NCBI GenBank assembly: GCA_937975585.1
Contig: CALJUC010000068.1
Span: 1-9,398, forward strand
Direction: 5' to 3'
From: an uncultured Moraxella sp.
GTDB lineage: Bacteria; Pseudomonadota; Gammaproteobacteria; Pseudomonadales; Moraxellaceae
DNA length: 9,398 nucleotides
This document shows positions 1 to 9,000 of this stretch, in pieces. Position 1 is the first letter of the stretch. Each line of letters opens with the position of its first letter. Under the pieces are notes generated by a model. It was not told where the DNA came from, made no database searches, and saw only the letters and a program-made list of their open reading frames with translations. Made by a program: the position numbers and the translations under genes.

Positions 1-3000
1 CGTTGTTGTAGCGTAGATAAGAAATCGTCATACGCCTCCATAATTTGCGGCATTTCTTCTTTAGTTGGGTAAGGATAAAGCTTTTTACCTAAACCGGTAG
101 CGGCAGCAAACTCTTGCTCTGAGCGCACGTTCACCAAAAAGTCATTGCGAATACCTAGCTGTTGTCCTTTTTCTTTGACATACGCCTCAAAGCCCCGAGC
201 AAACAATTCAGCTGGGTCTGACCAATATTTTCGAGCAGCTGGGGTGGGTAAGGCACGGCAGCGTTTGGCCATACCGCTTCTATCCAACACCTTATTGATT
301 TTCTTATAAGCATCTTTCAGCTCGTCTCGGATGTTGAGCTGATCGATCTGATAATTATTTAAAGAACTTGGCATTTTAGGGTTGCCAGTAATTTCATCTT
401 TGTCAATCAAGTAATTGTCTAGCGCATGCGCCCATTCATGAGCGCAGGTGCCAAGCCCTTTACTCCGGGTGATATTGATATAACCCCCAACGTTGACATA
501 TTCGCCATTACCGTGATTATCAAACTGGCGTGGATCATAAAAAGCAGCCGCTCTTGCGCCACCGCCATGTCGTCCAATCGTTAATCCTAATTGACCACCC
601 AGGCCGATTGCATTGGTAGGTAAGCCAATAATTTTAGCCATATCGGTATAAGCCACTAAGGTATTCTCAGCGATGACGGCGCGTTCTTGAGGCTTGATAT
701 AGTTACTGCTACTAAATTCCACGCCCATAAACCCGAAGTGCCGTAAAATCGCTTCATCGGTGATTTCAAAGTCGTAATCTTCACCTTCGCGCTGATAATC
801 ACTTAAGGTATTTCTAACATCGGTTTTCTTAAGTGAGGGTTTTGCCTCATTGGTTGCTTTTTTATCCTGCTCTTTACTTAGCAAATGCTGAGGTAGGGCA
901 GTCTCTACAAACTGTTCAAGGGCTTTTTCACGAGATTCAATACCTTTTAAGGTGGTGCTGTTATACTCATGCAGCTTATCCCATAAAGCGTAATTCGTCA
1001 TGTCTCGTTTAAACGAATAACCTAATTCATCCTGCTTAATAACACGCTCTTTACTAGGGTTAATTTTGGCAAGCTCTTGGTCGATAGCGAGCATATCTTC
1101 CATACTGGTAAATTTTTCAATTTCAAACACATTGCCACGATCTTTTTCAGTTGACGACATAGCAGCTTTAATCACGTAAAGACGCTTATCTTCTTCTGCA
1201 ACGCCTTCTTTAAACCGGAAAAAGCCAGCTTTGGTTTCATCTGCGGTCATCGCTGCACTGTTGTAGTAGGCAAAGAATGTCACTTTGTTATAGGTTGGAT
1301 CGGTCGCCAACGGATATTGCTGGCTAAGTTCAATATTTTTCGTCGAACCGATATCAACGTCTTGAATGATATTGTCTAGTACCTCGCCTTTAAGACTACG
1401 AGTGACGGTCACCGCTGTTTTACCAAGTACCCCTAAAGCCGTATTGAGTAATTGATTATCTGAGCTTGCAGTAATGCGATTAAGTTCTTCGGCAGATTCA
1501 GGCGTTAAATGCTCTTTAAAACCCTGTAATGAGTAAGCAGCAAAGATATTTTGTAATTTACCGCTGTTCATTCCCACGACATCCCGGAAAGCCACTTCTG
1601 CGGCAAACTTAGATTCGTCGTTCTTGATTTTAAAGGTGGTATCGTGATTGTTTAAGTCGTTGAACCCAAGCTGCTCTGTTCTTCGGCCTTCTGCTCTTGA
1701 AGGGCGTTCATCCACAAAGCTTTGAGCCAGTACAATAGGGTTGTCCTGTGATTGTGCTACCTCGGTTGGCTTTAACGCTAGATTTTCGACTGAAATATGC
1801 TTCCATTGCTCAAATGGCAATCTTGCCAGCACTTCTGCCTTCACAAAATTGTTATAGATCGCGGCAGAATAAATAAAGCCATTACGCTTATCCTTATCTG
1901 TCTTGTCAATGCGGTACATATTGTATTTGTACTGCTGAGAATATTTTTCGATATTTCCAGCTTGCAGTTGAAGCAAGGTGGTTAAGCCTAAGCTGCGACC
2001 ACTGGCATACTTTTCAAAATCACTTGCCGTTTCAGGAATGTCGTTATAGTTGTTAAATAACGTCGTAAACAGCTCATGCTTATATGCCGCATCTTCTGCC
2101 CATTCCCTTAATACCGAAGCGGAGGAGAAAGTACGCGTTCTTTTTCTTGGTTTTTCAGGGATGCTATCGCGCAAGATAAAAGAAACTGCTTTGACATAGG
2201 GGTCATTAATCTTGTTAATCTCGCCCATGCCCCAGGCACTAATACCTTTTTTAGCAAACACATCCGCCGTAATCATGGCAAGCTTGTCGGTTCGTCGCCC
2301 GATAATTTTCTCACCAATTTGCTGAGAAATAATTTTTTCATCAGCCACGGACGCGGCTGCACCATCTAATAACTCGCCTTGGGCTGGCGTGTTATCCTCA
2401 GTTGGTTGTTGTTCAGGTTCAGACATTGGTCCAGGTGTGGCCGTATTATCTTGACCTGGTTCTACATCCAGCTCATTGTCATTAGGCATTGGCTTGTCAC
2501 TGTCAAGTTGGTTATCTTGTTCATCGGCTGCCAATTCCTGCTGTTCTTCTTTGAGGCGATTTTGGGTGGTGACGTATTCAGCAACCATTGCATCGTCAAT
2601 CGCTATAGTGTTGAGACCAGCTTCGGTTAACAGTTGATGCACGGTACCAAAATCAGCATTATCAAGCTTCGCTTTCTCAATAAAACCATCTTTTACCAAC
2701 TCAAAATCATCATTAAACTGGCTAAAATGATATTCATTACCCACGTCTAATACCGTTGATGTTCCGGACACATGCAACCATTCGCGTTGTGGGCTGTCAG
2801 TTGGGTACAACTCGTTCACTTCTAAGTAATACGCCAATGCTTCACCCGGCTCATACTGGTAATCGCTTACAAGTTTTTGAGTGGCGTCATCAAGTCGTTG
2901 CACATTGCCATCAATCACTGGGGAATTATTATCAGCCGTTGGCGTATTGTCATCGGAAGGGCTGTTTTCCTCAATCGACGTCAAGCCAATATCGGCACCA

Positions 3001-6000
3001 TTATCGGTAGCCGGTGATTGTTCAGGTGTCTGCTCAGGGGCAGGGGCTTGATCCTGGATGTCTATGCCAAGCTCTTGCTGTGCATCAAGGCTAACGCCTG
3101 CCTCATTTAATAGCCAACGTTGATTATTAACAGCAGTCAGGCCAACAGCTAAGTCATCCACAAGATCATTATTAAAACCGATTGGACTTGCATCAATAGC
3201 TGGGCGTAAAGTCTGCTCTCTTGCAACCAATACCTCGCGAAGGCCTTGTATATTGCGTTCTGTGGCAAGCTTTTCATCACTACGAATATAGTCTTTTAAT
3301 TGCTCAACGCGGCGTTCATCAAGTAAATTAGATAAGAATAAGGCAGCAGTGTTGTCATTGCGTCCTAGGCCTTTGATAAATACATTGCGTTCTTGTTCTT
3401 TAAAGTGATCTCTAACTTCTTGGCTTCGAGCCACCGCAGCGTTTAAGATATTATTGACCATCGCATCGCGGCCAAGTGAATCGCCTGAGTCTTTGACATT
3501 TGATGCTGACAAGGTTTGAATGTGTTTAACCACGCTTTCGATCGCTGGGCTTATGGCAATCTTTTTACCCAACATATCAACCAGGGCGTCTGCATCGGTT
3601 GGCTGTACTGACAGCGTTTTAAGCTTTCTTTCGGCACTTCTTAACGTAGTCGCATCATAGAAGCTATCAAGCTGATTATTAAATTGTAGTGGTTCAACCG
3701 ATTTATTCATAATCGGTGGCATTGGGTCTCGAACCATATTTGCTTTTTGTGCATTATTGGCCACAAAACGCATGACGGTATTCGGATTCTCAAATGCCAC
3801 GGATAAGTTTGTATTGGGAGCCAAAAGCCCTAGATTGGTACTGGAATGTAGCCAATTTTTACGTTCCGGCGAGCCTTCTGTTTGAATAAACGCGCCTTGG
3901 GTGTTTGGGTTGTTTAATACATTTACAAGCTTATTAAGTGGCTGGGTCTGCTCCCAAACATACTCAGATTTAGCTTCATCTGCTTTGCCAGTGATAAGAT
4001 AGTTCGTTGCAATCGCTGTGACTGGCTCGACTTGACCATCCTGCCGATGTTCAGTGACAAATGAGGTGTGCTGATAAACCCCATTTCTCACCATTTTCAT
4101 GATAGGCGTTTCTTCCCGAATACGGCCTTGTTCAATCGCATCAATATCCGCTTGAATTAAGTTTGCGATGTGTGAATTATAGCCACCCACCAAATTATAG
4201 GTGGTGGTACCAATAATTCTTGCACTGATACGTTGTTGATTATGCTTGGTGTCCTGCTGATACTCACCCAATTCTTCCATGAATAAATCAGAGTAACGAT
4301 TATCAAAGAAACTACCAGTATTTAGGTATTGCCCTGGATCAATGCCTAAGTCTTGGCTTGTTAAACCCATTTGCTGTGCTTTTGCTTCCACAATTAAGTC
4401 ACTAAGGCCGCTTTGGTACAGAAAGTCACGGACACTTTCTAGGTGCTTAACGTGTTTAGCAATACTTTTAACCGTTTGGGCGTCACTGGCAGAGATATTA
4501 TCTAAGTCAAATTGACTGATTTTACTTTCTGCGGTACTGGTACGGCGGTCTTGCCGCACGACGATATTAAATAGCGTATCAAGGCCATTTATCGGCGTAT
4601 GAACCGTGGTTTTAATGAACCCACCCCCTTCTACGGCAATGGCTTGTTCACTTGCGGTCACATCAGAACGAATATATAGCGGTGCCGTAAAGTCTTTAAA
4701 AATTCCTTCAGGAGATACCATAGTGGCACGGCGAATTTCGACACTGCCGCGACGTAAATTACCCTCCGCATCCGTGTTATCGAGTTCAGCAATCAAAAAC
4801 TCCAAGATTTTTTGATTGTCTTGACCCATGTGGGTCGTTTCATAAATGCCGTGTAGTTCTTCCAACTGTAAATAGGGCGTTGAATTGGTGGTTAAGGCAT
4901 TGGCTTCACTACGGCTTACAAAGTTTAGCGTGGCCATTGCATTGTTATGCAGTGTTTTAGGATTGGCAGCTTGCGTAATATCGGTATTAATCAGATTAAG
5001 GTAATCTTTGGCCACACCGGTTAAGTGCGCGGCATTGATTTGAAAATGATTAATTTTGCCATCGGTGTGCTTGGTAAATTGCGTATCAAGGCTATTTTTT
5101 TGTAGCTTGATTTCATTTAACTCAACGTTTTTAAATGCAAGCACAAGTTGACTATTTCCAAGCATCTGTGTCCCTTGTGCATCGGTTCGCTTTCCGATAA
5201 GAGCCTCCATCGGCTCAGTGCTATTTAATAGCTGTTCGATTTCTTTTTCATTGGTGCCAATCGCACGTAGTTCATCAACACTTTTTAAGCGAATACTCGC
5301 AGTTTTAGGTTGATAACCTCCTGCAACTGATATATTTGAGTTGTTGATGATACCGTTGGCGTAGATATGTCCGTCAGCATCTTTAGTAAAGGACTGAACA
5401 TCTAGCATCAAGCGGCCATAATGCTCGTTATTTTTTAAATCAAACTCACTGGTCAGTCGTGCCACAAGTTGTTCGGCAATCGGTGTTGCAGCCTTACTCT
5501 CATAGCTTTCCACTAATGATTTTTTAATGTTGTTAAGCGAGAAGTTACCTGAGGTAGCCAAGCTTGCAATTTGTTTAGCGCGAATCTCGGTCACATTTAA
5601 ATCGCTAAACTCTTGTGCCAATGCTTTAATCTCACCATACTCGGCAAGCAGCTGTTGTGTTTTCTCCTGGCGACGTGCTTCACCACTTGGCTCAATGGAG
5701 AAATATTGGTTAGCAACGTTATTAAGTAACGTACCTTCTGCAAACTCCTTTTTCTCACCTTCAAGCTTATAGGCGCGGTAGAGTTCGTGAACCTTGCGAC
5801 GCGTTAAGGCCTCATTAATTTTAGGATCGGCATGCAGCATGCCAAAATCTGCCTGTTCAGCCGATTCTCTGTATATCGCATCATTTTCAAGTAAAATAGG
5901 GCTAGATTGGTAAATGTTTTTGTGCAGATCGTTAAAGTCGCTGCCTTTTAACATCGAGTTAGAGTTAGAGCGACGCACCGCGGTATTGGCTGCCTGAACT

Positions 6001-9000
6001 TTTCTTTCTACCTTATGATAATCATATAGCCAAGTATCATCTGAGGTTCTTTGAGCAAAATTGTTTTGTAGGTTTTTAAACGCCTCCAAGTCATACGTGC
6101 CATCGGGTTTTTGTATTGATGCACCATCCACATTGGCATAAGTTTTGATCAGTTCATTGACGTCTTGAACATATTGCTTAACCTCTTGGTCAATAAGGGT
6201 CTTAGCATGTTGAAAATCGGGTAGGGTTAACGAGAGCGAAACATCCTCACCGTATTTGGCTTTCATATTGGCAACCGCTTCTACCGCAGTCGATTTACCA
6301 ACGTTGTTAAAATAGCCTAGCTTGTCTTTAGTGTGGTCATTATCGGCGGCAATAATAAAATCATGCCCCTGTTTCCCAAAGCGTCCCACCCATTCATCTA
6401 ACACTGGTTCAAGATTGTGAGCATCACCATAGAAAACCACGATTGCATTTGGGGCAAACTTTTTAGCTGAAATACCAGTTGCCTGACCTTCAACAAAGAT
6501 AATTTCCTGGTTTTCTAGTTGCCCATTATTTAAGGCGTCGACTGTGCGATACGTGCCTTGGTCAAATAAGACCGTAAATGCCCCTTTTTTCTCGGTATGT
6601 TTGACATGGTTTTTGGTGGTATTGGCTTGATAACTACCATACGCGTTTTTCTTTCTTTCGGTGTAGATATGCTGCGCCCCAGCGATTTCCAGCTCGCCAG
6701 CCTCACCAAAGCGGTATAATCGCGTTAACAGGTCATTATTCCTAAGATAAATTGCCCCATCTTTGACTTGCTTGCCATTTTCAACCTTTCTAACCGCGTA
6801 TTTACTTAGATTAGAGCTTGATATATCCATTTCCCCGGTATGCTGGAAAAACGTTTTTTGGCGATCATTTACGCCATTTTTAATGAGCAAAACATCCGGA
6901 CCCACCTGACTAAAATCCACAAACCCTTTGGTTTCAGCCAAGTAATAGTTTTGTGATAGGTCTAATTTATCCTCATGGAAATTAGAGAGGGTAAAGACGC
7001 TGTTTAAAAACGTCTGTAATTCTTTAAAATTATGCTCTTTGGTAAATTGTTCTGCAAAACTTGCCTCTGACTGCGTAATGGCCTCTGATACCATTTGCTC
7101 AGTTTCATGTTTTGCTTCTAAGTTAACTTGCTCTTGTTGATGCAAATTAATTTCGTTCTGACTTGCTGCGAACCACTTATCAAAGCTTTGCTTATCCAAG
7201 TGTTGCTTGATGGCAATGTAGTTACCCTTGTAATAGTCATTAAGGATGCCTTGTATGGTTGGATGCACAATCGCTTGCTTACCATTACTAAAGGTGACAT
7301 TGCCGTCCTTAAAGCTTGAGATTGATACCATGCCTTTGTCACTAATAGCGACACCGCCGTTACGTTCAGAACCATAAACGGTTGCACGTAGCCAGCCACC
7401 ATGCCATTTAACATTTCGCAATGAGCTTGCATTGGCCTCACCAAAAGCTTCACTTGCTTCTGCCAAGTTTAATGCCGACTCCATCAAGGTTTTATGACCA
7501 ATTTCCGAGGCAATGCTCTCAAGCGACTTTAGTTCAGGCCGATTGGTTTGTGACTTCCGATTACCCTGAAATTCATAAAGTTTGTGCTTATTGATAAATT
7601 CTAAAATGGTTCCCCCGGTAGCAAGATAACCAGGGAAATCTTGGTGGATCATGTCATTGATATTGTCAACGAAGCGGCGGCGACCATAACTATTTGAATT
7701 TGGGTTATCGTTTTCGACCCATTCAGTGATGACCCCTAGGCGTTTATAATCGAGAAATTGCTGCCACTGTGCGCTTTCTACCTCATTGAGCTTGCCAGCC
7801 TTGGCTTTGTTATATAGCCGTTGTTGGATTTCTTTGGCTTGCTTGCTTTCCACTGGAATGCTAGGTGGACGGTAAGCGGACTGGCGTGGTTTAACCAATT
7901 CAGCATTGATGTCATTGGCTAATGCTTGGTTGCGCTTTAAGACATAATCGTTTTCAAGCTCTAAAAATACATCAAAGACATGGGAGTCCTTTTTCATCTG
8001 CTCATAGCTAGGTACTTTATCTAAGCCATTTTCATAAATAAAGGCAGCCTTTGATTGGCTTTCGCGTTGGTTTTTACCAGTCAACTTATAGTTAAGATAG
8101 GTCTCAATATATTTTTTATTTTCGGCAAGTTTGTAGGGACCCACGGTGCCGTCTAGGTTGGCATAGCGTTTTGGGAAATTATCCTCGGTTACCGCAAAAA
8201 CAGTTAAGCCTTTTAAGCGAATAGGGCTGGCAATCTGTTTGATGAAGTCACGATATTGATAGTCACTGGTATATCTTGCTGGGTCAGGATAAATCAGCAC
8301 TGGCTTATGATTGACCTGCGGTAATTCAATGTTGTTAATGGGATAACCATTCTGATCAAGTGGGGGAATGACGGTGTATGGCAAGTTTTGTGGCTGCACA
8401 TTATAGTAAGCATCACGCCCTACAAACGCGTTGGGATGCGTTTCTTTGGCAACAAAAGGGTTAAGCAAATAGGTAGAAGGTTCACGCGGCGTTCGATTAT
8501 TGACTAAATCGGCGAATTGCTTTGCTTGTTGCTCATACTTAACACGTTCATCAAAATCTGCTTTAGCTAAACTTTTATCGTTGGTGTTACTGTTACTCCA
8601 ACCTGTTGGTGGTGATAGCAACTTATTACCAAATAAGAATGCCATTGACTCACGCAATGATTGTGGATTGTTTTCATCTAATCGGGCGCGATGAATTTTA
8701 TTGATAAACACACGGTATAGCCCGGTATCGTTATCAAAATTGGCAACACGCTCTAAGGCATTACGAAATTCTGTGTCATTTTGAACGGAATTATAATCGG
8801 GGAATAGCGTGTGTGGCTCACCATAACGTGCGCTGGCGGTTAATTGTAAAAATGCCAAAAAGGTTTGTTTATCAACATTTTTAACATTTTTAACATTATT
8901 TTCGTCAATCTCGTCCAGTGCTAAATCCGGTTCATCGACGATACGATTTTGATAAATTGGCAAGGTTTGCTCAAACTGCTGCATTTCAGCCATTGTTTGC

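Noticed and set aside
2379..2630. Plus-strand open frame of 83 codons with hydrophobic, membrane-like translation
   Set aside because: It is antisense to the acidic linker of the giant gene. The complement of acidic and polar codons naturally reads as hydrophobic residues. It has no convincing ribosome site and no context of its own.
4606..4815. Plus-strand open frame of 69 codons
   Set aside because: It is fully antisense to well-formed coding sequence of the giant gene, without a promoter or ribosome site.
6290..6330. GYFNNVGKST resembling a Walker A nucleotide-binding loop
   Set aside because: The spacing between the first Gly and GKS is one residue too long, no helicase motifs follow, and it sits where TOPRIM primases have their NPG...K helix directly after the D-x-D strand.
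7118..7453. Minus-strand open frame of 111 codons in another frame
   Set aside because: It overlaps the giant frame completely, and its translation has no domain character. It is a shadow.
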